NCBI GenBank assembly: GCA_000349905.1
Contig: KB722770.1
Location: forward strand, 69,355 to 133,354
DNA from: Volvariella volvacea V23
Taxonomy: Eukaryota; Basidiomycota; Agaricomycetes; Agaricales; Pluteaceae
Direction of reading: 5' to 3'
Length of the DNA: 64,000 nucleotides
Below are positions 13,024-22,163 of this stretch, piece after piece (the stretch's first letter is position 1; every line of letters begins with the position of its first letter). Made by a program: the position numbers and the translations under genes. The notes below the pieces were generated by a model that saw nothing but the letters and a program-made list of their open reading frames with translations, was not told the DNA's origin and did not search any database.

Positions 13024-14535
13024 TGATGATGATAGAAGCGCCTTTAGATCATCTCGAGTTGCTCAGACTTTGGATGGGATGTTGGAATCATTTTGTAAGA
13101 TTGGGAGATGGGGAGTGTGTGTTGTGTGTGTTTGCAAGTTATGGACATTGGAAGACGCTGTTTTAATTTATTCAAAGGGAGGGGACGAGGGAGGTTGAGG
13201 TTAATGCTCGGTCGTTTGAGGCTACTTGCCAGTGTACATATCCCCCAGAGCCGTTCGATTACTTACTTATCCTCATCACACACGTCCCCTACGCGTCCAT
13301 CCGCTGCCTTTGGGGTCTACTATTCTCATTTGTTAAACTTAATGTGTAACCTCGAATTCATGTTATGTCGTGTCGTGTCGTGCCGTGCCATGCCGTGTTT
13401 TTTTATTGCTTGCATGTTTGGGATACCTCTTCTGTTTCTGTTTCTCTTTTTTCTGTTTCTCTTTTTTGTCTCTTTCTTTGTTAATGGTTTGAGACAGTTC
13501 AACTGATTAATACCAACGCAATAACAATTGTTCTGACCTCACCCCACCCCATGGCATGTGTTTGTGATTGTGCCCTGGCTCTTGTTGCACCCGTGGCCTA
13601 AATCGCGCTAATCTCACCTCGAGTCATCCCGAGTCTTTCGTTCATGTTGTCAAACGTTGGCCACCTGCCAGCGCTGCATCTTATCAGATTCGCACAGCTG
13701 CCAAGCACATGCACATGTACAGTGTTATAAGCCGTTGCGTTTGCCACCCCCTGCTGACTCGGGGCTCGAGCGTCAAACGTGGCGTGAGATTTGGGACACC
13801 AATTGCACAGCCACGGGCCATGGTCCTGGCGTTTGTGCATTGAATCCGATGTCTCTCATTAATTCAAGTCCACCACCGTGCAATCACGTAAACGCCCAAC
13901 GTTCGATGTCGACGTCGCAGCCACGTCTGCCGTCCACATCTACACACGTTCTCGTTCTCGTCCTCTTTGATATGGCGTAGTAATGGTGTAAATGGCTCGG
14001 AGACGAGGTCTGCTATTAGTCGCGTGATGAAGGAGTGATAAAGGGAGGAGGTTTCCGATAAAGGTAACTTGGGTAGGCCTAGGTGTTTGGACTGGGGTTG
14101 GGGAGGTCAGGAGGTGTCTGTCTTGTGTACTCAGTGGGGTCCTTGATCAGCTTGGCAAGAGCCAGGTGGTATTGTGCAGGAAGCTTCGACAACGCTAGGT
14201 GATGGTGGCCACTCAATTCAGAAAACCACCCGCAATCCATTTGATGCGATCAGATATCTAAGAGACTGCACCTCGAGCAAGATTGCTGCCACTGCTCAAG
14301 ACAACCGGAATGTTCAAGTCCCCGCCACAGTTCCGAGTCTACCAGGCACCCACCGTCAACTTTGTGTGTTCGGCGTCAATTTGCCCCCGTCCTTCTCTAG
14401 ACTTGCTGTTGAGCTTGCTGGACGTTTGGCGCACGGAATGATGACTTACCAGGCGTTGTACCTGATTTTATGCTATAAAAGCTAGTTTGGCACCGTCTTC
14501 TGCAGCAGCACTTACTAACGACACTTCACCCAACC
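13024..14535. other. intergenic with simple repeats
   Basis: The first part is presumably 3' untranslated sequence of the cyclin gene. It contains a five-base tandem repeat of the TGTCG/TGCCG type at 13366-13398 and a TTTCTCT pyrimidine tract at 13428-13480. The rest holds only scattered short frames that match nothing. A TATAAAA-like string (tgctataaaag at 14471-14481) sits about 55 bp upstream of the next gene's ATG and is a plausible core promoter for it. Confidence 0.5.
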
Positions 14536-15287
14536 ATGTCTACCTCCACCGAACCTTCCGTCGTCCTCGCTGACGAAAAGGCCCAAAGGGAGCTAATTGG
14601 GGAGTGGAACAAAGGAAACTACGAAGCCCAGGGATTCGTGTCGAGGTCTCTGGCTGAGGAACACTTGACCGAAGAGGCTCGGAAAGGCCTCGCACAATAC
14701 TGCGAGAAACACGTTCCCGAGGCTCCAAGTGCCGATATGCCAGAGGCTGTCAAGCAGAGTACAGTGGCCAACTTTTCAGACTCGGATCCCGTCGCATCAG
14801 ATAAACTCCGGCTTGTGCGTATTTTCGCTTTCAGGAACGATAGGGCCGTCTCATTCTCCCAATCGATAGCCAGGGGCCCGACAACAATCTCGTCGCTGCT
14901 GCCGCTAATTCATGGGGCGAGAAGCCTCAGACGTTCAAAGCCAGAACCTACGTCTGGGCGACTTGGCTAGGTGGCAAAGTCGCCTTCTGCTAGACCGACC
15001 AGTACGACCGCGACCGTGAGCTCGTGGCCGCTTTTGGGAGACTTGGATGGCTGGGTCTCGGGTGGTCCTGGGGAGAGATGCAGTATTGGCCGCTAGGGAC
15101 GTACATGCCCCATACTTCCTGGCCTTGCGACTTGGGAGGAGGCGCCCTTGGAGGGGAGTTTATCAGCCTGACTGTATTCAGGCAGGGAGGGTACGGGAAG
15201 AGGATTGAGTATTCGGGGAAGGGGCTCTGGGGCATTAATGGGATTTATACGGGGAGTGGGGAATGCAAGGATGGCCAGCCGCTCTGA
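14536..15287 (+). pseudogene. small hypothetical gene interrupted by one in-frame TAG
   Basis: Exon 1 is 14536-14814 (starts MSTSTEPSVVLADEKAQ) and a 59-nt intron (gtgcgt...gccag) leads to exon 2 at 14874-15287. Both exons are in one frame except for a single TAG at 14991-14993, between ...LGGKVAFC and TDQYDRDRELVAAFG. Without the stop the product would be about 230 aa. The first half is acidic and helical looking. The second half is rich in Gly and aromatics (WSWGEMQYWPLGTY, GKGLWGINGIYTGSGE), like a small beta-barrel. A change from CAG is the simplest origin of the stop, but a sequencing error, a polymorphic stop or an unrecognised 42-nt intron ending at 14993 (ctgctag is a fair acceptor) are alternatives. 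I do not recognise the family. Confidence 0.5.
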
Positions 15288-15607
15288 CGTTGCATGGTAA
15301 ATCGATTTACTGAGTAGGGTGGATTATTACTATTCTCCTTGGTTGGTTGCAGAACGCAGCAGACAGATATCTACAAAATGATGTTGAACATATAATATAT
15401 AGATGCAAGAAACAAACCCTGCGTTGATCTAATGTTCATTGCGTTTAATGAGCAGTATACTCAAGGACGTGTTCATTTGGAGTAGCGAGCAAAAAACGGT
15501 ATACGGGGGATGAAAGAGATATCACGATGACGAAACTAGCTATTAAAAACACCTCGAACAAAAATATCAACCAACATCTCAACATCATATCTACATCACA
15601 AGAAAAA
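15288..15607. other. short convergent intergenic spacer
   Basis: This is the space between the small plus-strand gene and the stop of the 1203-aa minus-strand gene. It is AT-richer than the flanks and probably contains the two 3' ends. I see no further gene. Confidence 0.4.
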
Positions 15608-18600
15608 TTATGACTTCCTCGAGCCTGAAGAACGATCACCCCCCAACACCCTCTTCCCCTGCTTCACCTTCGCTTTCGCCTTCACCCTGTTCCAATTTTC
15701 GCCTTCCTTCTCATCCTCGTCCACATCCACATGCACATTTGTCGTCTTTATTGATTTTGTCCTCGTAATCACAACCTCTGGTATCAACCTCCCAGAAACG
15801 GACCTCCGTGCCTTCGCCAACCGCCTCGACGTCGACGCAGTGCTGATGCGACTAACCGGTCCCGATGGCGTCGACCCCCTCGTTTCGGTATGAGGCGGAG
15901 GAGATACAGACGAGGGCACATGGTCCACCTCGTCCCGCCTCGATCTAGCATATCGGTTTGTCGGGGGCCTGCTCGGTTTGGGCTGCGCCAGTGCTGGTGC
16001 TGGTGCTGGTACTGGCGCTGGCACAGATGCAGGTGCAGGTACAGGTGCAGGTGCAGGTACAGGTGCAGGTGGGGTTGGTGATGCTACCGACACAGGTGTA
16101 GGCTGAACTACTACTGGTGCCTGCGGCCGTGACTGCTGGTACTGTCTCTGCAAGCTACTCAAAAACGAGAGCTCCGTGCGCGTAGAGTCATTCGCGAACG
16201 GCGGGGTCCACGGCTGCTGGAAGAGCCCCAGGCGTGGTTGGACTGGCGGCTGCGGTGCAGGTGCAGGTGCCGGAACAGACACGGGCTGAGACGGAGGTGG
16301 AGGTGGTGCGTGCACAGGTGGCGCCGAAGGGGATGTAGAAACGGAAGCGGGTGTGGGCCGGTAATATGACAGGGAGGAGGGGGGTTGGTCGTGGTTATAG
16401 TATGGCTGGCCTTGGGGTTGCGATGTACTAGCAGTCGGTTGCATGCGCATATATGTAGCATACTGCTGGTGCTGTGTGTACTGCATATTGTGTGTAGGCT
16501 GCACGTGTTGTGCGCTTGGGCGACTTGACGAGGCCTGGGGTTGCTGAGGTGGGGATTGCTGGGCGGGTTGGGGTTGTGCTGCGGCCTGGGGTTGTTGGGG
16601 TCGAGGCCGAGGCTGGGGAAGAGGTATACTTTTTCTGGGTCTTCCCACTTTCCCTTTTACCGTGGGCAACATGCCTCCACTAGTTGCTCGAGTGTTGTTG
16701 GCCAGAGGAGACGGAGGGGTATCCTGTACAACGGGCATGTTGAACGGAACCTCCGGACTAAGATTCATGGTATTCTCCACCACACGTTGTGGCGATGCTG
16801 GTACTGCAGCCGGAGAATCTGAAGGTTTTGGAGACCCTGCAACTGGTTTTCTCCTCCGTGTCACCCTCTCCGCCTCCTCCGCCTCTTCGGTCAACGCGTC
16901 CAATTCATCCTGACCCACTTCCTCTTCCTCCTCGGAATCCAAAACAGATTCAGCCCTAGGACTTCCACCATCATCCTCAAGCACATTGGGAACAAAATCG
17001 TCATCGACTTCATCCTCGTCTCCATCCACGTTTTCGCTCTCTTGACCTCGCCCATCAACAAAGATCAGACCACGAGCACTAACAGTCACTTGGGTGCCAG
17101 GCTTGAGTCCAACGATCGGCGCAATTTCGTTATGCCGCCCATTCGAATTAGCCAACCTCGGTTTCGCACCATCACCGCGCTGAATAGCACCCGACCCAAA
17201 TATATCATTCAGCGTAGTAAGGTACCACTCCGAGCGCTGCACGGTCGGGGCAGAACCACGTGTCTGCTGAGAAGCGCCCACGGATTCCGCACCCGAAGAG
17301 CCTTCGGTCGTCGCGGGTGCTGAAATCGACAAGGAGGCGAGTGCCTTGGTCTTTGCCTCGCGGTGCATCTGTTCGATAAAGTGAAGGTTTGAGGACAAAA
17401 TGAAGAGCTCGCGGGAGGGGGCAGGACGCACGGGGGCACGGAAAGCGGACGGTTGGCGCTCTGCCGCTTCGGTCTGATCAGGTCTTGGTTGGTTTGGTGG
17501 TGGTTCGGCAGCACTAGCACTGGTCGCCGCTGCTGGTGCCGATGCTGCTGATACCGTTTCTGAAGCCGTCGCTCCGAGCTGGGGTTTGGGAGCTGCAGAG
17601 GACTTGATGATCTTCATCGGTGCGACGTTTCTGTCGAGGTAGGCTTCCATCTGGGGTTCTGTTAGTCGCCAGGCTCGTGCTGGGCGAGCAGGCAGCGTGC
17701 GCCGCGTGTCGAGAGGTTTTGCTAGTGGTGCTAGCGGTGCGGGTTGAGATCCTACTATGGTGTCTTCAAAGGTTTCGTCTGCGGTAAGATCGATAACATC
17801 GATATCCGTGATTTGCTCGTTACGTGATGTAGGCTGTGATGGCTCGGAATTCATGCTAATTGAGGACGGCGGCATTGAAGATGGTGAAGGCGAAGCTACG
17901 CGGGTGGTTGCAACTGGTGAGGTTGGTAGTGGTGGAGGGATAGAAAGGGTGGGCGTGTGGTCCTCATCTATAACCATATAGTCAGGAACATGACTAGCGT
18001 CGGCACCGCGAACGTTCGAAGGGGGCTTCTTTGCACTGCGGATGACAGGAGACACTGAAGGTTCCCGGGTGACGGCATCCTCTTCACTAACTTCATACTC
18101 TCGCCATGGGTTATGGAATAGCTCGTCTTCAATGATAGATCGTGGCACCGAGAGTATTTCGTCATCGTCGAGCAACGTTTGGGCGTTTTGGTGTTGAGTG
18201 CTTGACTCGGCCTTCTTATGCGATTTCGTGCTTCTCTTCTTAATCACCACACCCACAAACGAATACTTAAGCTTCTCCCAATCCTGCTGCGACAAAAGCC
18301 TTGCTTCCTCAGCAACTTGAGTATCCACAACCTCCAGAGAAACAGACACGCCGGCACTCTCTGCTTGCATTGCTCCATCCCTGTTCGCGGGTGCGACAGA
18401 CTGCTTCCTCCTCTTTCGTGTTCCAAACACCGATTTTCGTCTTCTTCGCTTCCGCGGCGCCGTAACCACACTTTGTTGAGCACTAATCCCGATATCGTCA
18501 CCTACCCCAACAGTATCTACCACCTGGGCATTCAACAACCCGTCATTTTCCCGCCCGTCAGACCGCACCGGGGGCTTTTGTCTCTGCCTCTTTTCTGCAA

Positions 18601-19219
18601 CGACTCGCTCCTCGTCAGAGTCATCCTGCTGAGTCCACCCTTTTTCTAAAGCTGAAACCAGTGCCGAGGCGAAACTCTGCGAAGCCGTCCGTCCTCTTGA
18701 CCGTCCTCTAGACCTAGACCTCTCCTTGTTCTCTTGCCCTCGAGGATTCCGCTCTTGCACTGTCGACCTTGCCCTCGCATTGGTCCGAGCCTGTGACCTC
18801 GATCGACCGCGAGCCGTTCGCCGTGGTGGTGAGTTGGATCGTGATGGCGAGCGTGAACGAGCTCTTGGTCGGCGGCGCGGGGGTGTCGGCGAGCGTAAAC
18901 GAGATGGAGGAGGCAAAGGCGAACTCGACCTGGACCTGGACCTGAACCTTTCTACTGAACCCGCCCTGGAGCCCGCAACTGACACGGAGCCGGCCCTAGA
19001 TACGGAATTCGCCCTCGAGAGTGACCTCCTGTGTCTATTCCGAGACGCTCGCGTATAAGTCCTCGTAACGCTGGGTGTCCGTCGCATCGGGGTCATGAGA
19101 CGCGAATGGGTAGCGACAGCATCGTTTTCTGAGTTGTCATAATCTTCTGTGTCATTCAGCGGCACGAAAATTGTGGTTGTCTCTTCCTGCATTGCTCGGG
19201 AGTGCTTGTAGGATTTCAT
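15608..19219 (-). CDS. large disordered nuclear-type protein with AT-hook-like motif (1203 aa)
   Basis: A single open frame of 3612 nt with no intron needed. The N-terminal 200 residues are an Arg/Ser-rich region (many RSRS and SPxR units) like those of nuclear RNA- or chromatin-associated proteins. Around residue 860 lies KGKVGRPRKSIPLPQPRPRP, whose GRPRK core resembles an AT-hook for minor-groove DNA binding. Residues ~870-1110 are Gln/Pro-rich with PAPAPVPAPA repeats encoded by a CAGGTG-type array at 15989-16076. More ordered islands are LTEPQMEAYLDRNVAPMK and a segment ending GLKPGTQVTVSARGLIFVDGRG, the latter possibly a small beta fold. Acidic runs (EEEEEV) follow. Start at 19219 was chosen as the first ATG of the frame. 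Function is unknown; nuclear location is inferred from composition. Confidence 0.72.
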   Translation of the reverse strand: MKSYKHSRAMQEETTTIFVPLNDTEDYDNSENDAVATHSRLMTPMRRTPSVTRTYTRASRNRHRRSLSRANSVSRAGSVSVAGSRAGSVERFRSRSRSSSPLPPPSRLRSPTPPRRRPRARSRSPSRSNSPPRRTARGRSRSQARTNARARSTVQERNPRGQENKERSRSRGRSRGRTASQSFASALVSALEKGWTQQDDSDEERVVAEKRQRQKPPVRSDGRENDGLLNAQVVDTVGVGDDIGISAQQSVVTAPRKRRRRKSVFGTRKRRKQSVAPANRDGAMQAESAGVSVSLEVVDTQVAEEARLLSQQDWEKLKYSFVGVVIKKRSTKSHKKAESSTQHQNAQTLLDDDEILSVPRSIIEDELFHNPWREYEVSEEDAVTREPSVSPVIRSAKKPPSNVRGADASHVPDYMVIDEDHTPTLSIPPPLPTSPVATTRVASPSPSSMPPSSISMNSEPSQPTSRNEQITDIDVIDLTADETFEDTIVGSQPAPLAPLAKPLDTRRTLPARPARAWRLTEPQMEAYLDRNVAPMKIIKSSAAPKPQLGATASETVSAASAPAAATSASAAEPPPNQPRPDQTEAAERQPSAFRAPVRPAPSRELFILSSNLHFIEQMHREAKTKALASLSISAPATTEGSSGAESVGASQQTRGSAPTVQRSEWYLTTLNDIFGSGAIQRGDGAKPRLANSNGRHNEIAPIVGLKPGTQVTVSARGLIFVDGRGQESENVDGDEDEVDDDFVPNVLEDDGGSPRAESVLDSEEEEEVGQDELDALTEEAEEAERVTRRRKPVAGSPKPSDSPAAVPASPQRVVENTMNLSPEVPFNMPVVQDTPPSPLANNTRATSGGMLPTVKGKVGRPRKSIPLPQPRPRPQQPQAAAQPQPAQQSPPQQPQASSSRPSAQHVQPTHNMQYTQHQQYATYMRMQPTASTSQPQGQPYYNHDQPPSSLSYYRPTPASVSTSPSAPPVHAPPPPPSQPVSVPAPAPAPQPPVQPRLGLFQQPWTPPFANDSTRTELSFLSSLQRQYQQSRPQAPVVVQPTPVSVASPTPPAPVPAPAPVPAPASVPAPVPAPAPALAQPKPSRPPTNRYARSRRDEVDHVPSSVSPPPHTETRGSTPSGPVSRISTASTSRRLAKARRSVSGRLIPEVVITRTKSIKTTNVHVDVDEDEKEGENWNRVKAKAKVKQGKRVLGGDRSSGSRKS

Positions 19220-19865
19220 TGCTGCCCCGATTGAGGTTCAAGGTATCAAGGGATGGCTGAAATATGATGGGTTTAGCTTGTGCTCACGGGTGCTGAAAGT
19301 GGAGCTAGCCATACTGGTGTAAAGTCGGCGCGCACGAGTTTGCAGCCACCGACGCGACGGGGTGGTAGGGGGTTGAGTGAGATGGGTGTCCTTTGTTTGG
19401 CACTTGTTTGGCTTTTCCCACAAGCCATCATAGTCTCTGAGGCAAGCACCAATCACAGTGGAAACCCCACAGCACTGGAGGCCAAGTTTTTCAAACAGGT
19501 ATGAGCACAGATTTTGTGCATGTGGTCTGCACATTGACATTTCAGCCATTCTGTACCCTGCAAACGGACAACTATACTCATTGGTTCAAGTTAATCATGC
19601 CCACGACCTAAGTTTGTGCGTTGACATGTCTTCGCTACTTCAAGTAATCTTCCCGGCTCAAGCAGTGCCTGGATGCCACTTACAGTAGCTCTCAGGATAT
19701 GCTTGTCACCTGGTCAGGAAGCTAGTTCGTAGTAGGAGAAGAGGGGAAGCGAAGACTACAATTACCTCCGACCCCAATTTGTCCGCTGACACGGAGGCGT
19801 ATAAATGACAGATGGAGCACAGCAGAGACAAAACTTTGGTCTCCATTCTGTCTACATCCCGCGAT
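19220..19865. other. divergent intergenic region
   Basis: This lies between the divergent 1203-aa gene and the flavin monooxygenase. It should contain both promoters. The only clear element is the TATA box listed separately at 19800. No coding frame is supported. Confidence 0.5.
19800..19806 (+). promoter_or_regulatory. TATA box of the flavin monooxygenase gene
   Basis: TATAAAT lies 66 bp upstream of the ATG at 19866 but only 12 bp upstream of the ATG at 19812. With transcription usually starting about 30 bp downstream of a TATA box, the 19812 ATG would be left out of the mRNA. This decided the start used for the monooxygenase. Confidence 0.5.
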
Positions 19866-21783
19866 ATGCCTAATGACTTTCTTCCCTCGAATGCCCCCAG
19901 CTCCACCACCATCGATGAAATGACCGACGATGTTAGGTGGACCATGCCTATCCAAGCAGAGCGCAGGCTCAAAATCATCTGTATCGGTGCTGGTGCTTCT
20001 GGCTTGCACTTTGCCTATAAACTCCAAAGGTCCTTTACTGATATCGACCTGACCATCTACGAGAAGAACAAAGGGGTCGCCGGGACTTGGCATGAAAACA
20101 AGTACCCTGGGTGAGTCCCAGTTTGTGATAGACTCTACATGCCTCCTATTGACCCCATGAACTTTGCAGTTGCGCATGCGATGTTGTTTCTCATGCCTAT
20201 ACTTACAGTTTCGAGCCCAACCCCAATTGGTCATCAATCTACGCCTCAAGCGACGAGATTGAAGATTACTTCAATAATTTCGCCACCAAATACAATCTTC
20301 GTCCGTACATTAAGACCCGACACCATGTCGTGGGCGCTACTTGGGTGGAAGAAAAAGGTCTTTGGAGGGTAGACGTTCGTAACCTTGACACAGGCGAAGA
20401 CTTTACGGGCGAGTGCCACGTACTAGTAAACGCAGGTGGCGTGTTGAATGCCTGGAAATGGCCTCAAATCCCTGGACTAGCGGACTTCAATGGGCCGAAG
20501 ATGCATACCGCCAAATGGGATAAGAACGTAAACCTCAGTGGCAAACGTGTAGCCGTCATTGGCAATGGGTAAGCTCTCCCCGTCCCCACTCGGCACCTAT
20601 GGTTCATTTTTGTCTATACTCCCATAGATCCTCGGCCATTCAGGTCATTCCTGCAATACAGCCGATGGTCAGCAAGCTCACTAGTTTTATTCGCTCTCCG
20701 ACTTGGATATCTCCACCCTTTGGTGTGGACGCTCGTGCCTATACGGAGGAAGAGAAGCAGGCATTTGTAGCTGACCCTGTTGCCCTCACGGAGTTCCGTA
20801 AGGGCTTGGAAAAGGGCTACCACAACTTCTTCACCCTCTTCCTCAGGGACTCTGATGTCCAGGCGTTGACCAAGGATGCTGTGACCAATCAGATGAAGGA
20901 AGGGCTTGGTCATAACGAGACGCTTGTCGAGCAACTCATTCCCAAGTGGTCAGTGGGGTGCCGTAGGATAACACCCGGTCCTGGATACCTGGAGGCGTTG
21001 TGCAAGGAGAATGTCGAAGTGGTGCAAGGGGAGATTGAGAGGATTACGGAGACGGGGTGCATCACCGGGAAAGATGGATATCAGCACGAGTTCGACGTGC
21101 TGATCTGCGCAACTGGATTTGATACCTCATTTGTGCCGAGGTTCCCAGTCATTGGACGAAAGGGGAAGAATCTGCAGGAAGAGTGGTCACAAGAGCCAAA
21201 AGCCTACATGGGTCTCGCCGCGTCGGACTTCCCGAATTATTTCATGTATATTGGGCCAAACAGCCCTATTGGCAATGGGCCTGTGCTCCTCGGAATTGGT
21301 AAGTACACCACACAACATCACAAAAGCCCACTCTCACCCCAAAATGTGCCAGAGACGACAACGGAATATATCCTCAAGTTCGTCAATCGTTTACAAACAG
21401 AGAACATTCACAGTTTCGCCCCTAAAGCCGAAGCCGTGGAAGACTTCATCGAGTACAAAGACCGATTCATGCCCAAGACAGTGTGGGTCGACGGCTGTCG
21501 CTCGTGGTACAAAAGCAATACGACCGATGGGAAAGTTATCGCCGTCTGGCCAGGAAGCTCTTTGCACTATATGGAGACCCTGTCCGATGTTCGGTATGAC
21601 CATTGGGACATTCACTATACTGGGAACAGGTTCGCGTTTATGGGCAATGGGTTCTCACAGACCGAAACGGATCCCAAGGCGGACACTACGTTCTATATTC
21701 GTGCTGTTGATGATTCCCCTTATGTTAGTACTAGGAAAGCGAGGCAGGTAATGACCAAATCGGGCACGATCAAGGCTGAGTAA
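19866..21783 (+). CDS. flavin-dependent monooxygenase, Baeyer-Villiger type
   Basis: Exons 19866-20110, 20170-20568, 20628-21298 and 21353-21783; introns of 59, 59 and 54 nt; 581 aa. It has the FAD-binding Rossmann motif GAGASG (residues ~41-46), the NADPH-binding motif GNGSSA (~213-218), and between them the Baeyer-Villiger fingerprint F-x-G-x3-H-x3-W-D (FNGPKMHTAKWD, ~188-199). The stretch YPGCACDVVSHAYTYSFEPN is also typical of this class. Family members insert oxygen next to a ketone to give an ester or lactone, or hydroxylate related substrates, using NADPH and O2. The substrate cannot be read from the sequence. It stands alone, with no clear biosynthetic cluster around it. An in-frame ATG at 19812 would add 18 residues but lies too close to the TATA box. 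Start choice is moderate confidence; family is high. Confidence 0.92.
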
Positions 21784-22163
21784 CCATTATAGAGTCTCGC
21801 AAGTCCTAATGCCTGTCTTCCCTTGTGCACATGTACATCTTGATAAAGTTCATGTTACCTCTGCAAAATGAAACTGGTTACCAGATCCAACAGATTGCAG
21901 GAAAGGAATGACGTTTTTATATCATTTTTCATGAATCTGTCACTGCATGAAACTTCTTTTATGATTTCAAAGTGCAAAAATGATATGTAAAGTGCATTGG
22001 ATGTAATCTATCTTACAACCCAATATCTCAGACTACTTAAATCTTTAATGCATACCATATATTTTGGAATATGTATACTATATACTCTAATTTTGTTGTT
22101 AACCAACTACAAAACTATTGCTTTTGAAAAGTCATCTTGAACTCTACTTCTAGTTGAATACGT
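21784..22163. other. AT-rich convergent spacer
   Basis: The 3' ends of the monooxygenase and of the NLR-like gene converge here. The sequence is AT-rich with only a few CpG sites. I see no gene or structured element in it. Confidence 0.4.

Noticed and set aside
19812..19865. ATG at 19812 as the monooxygenase start
   Set aside because: It is only 12 bp downstream of the TATA box and would lie upstream of the expected transcription start.
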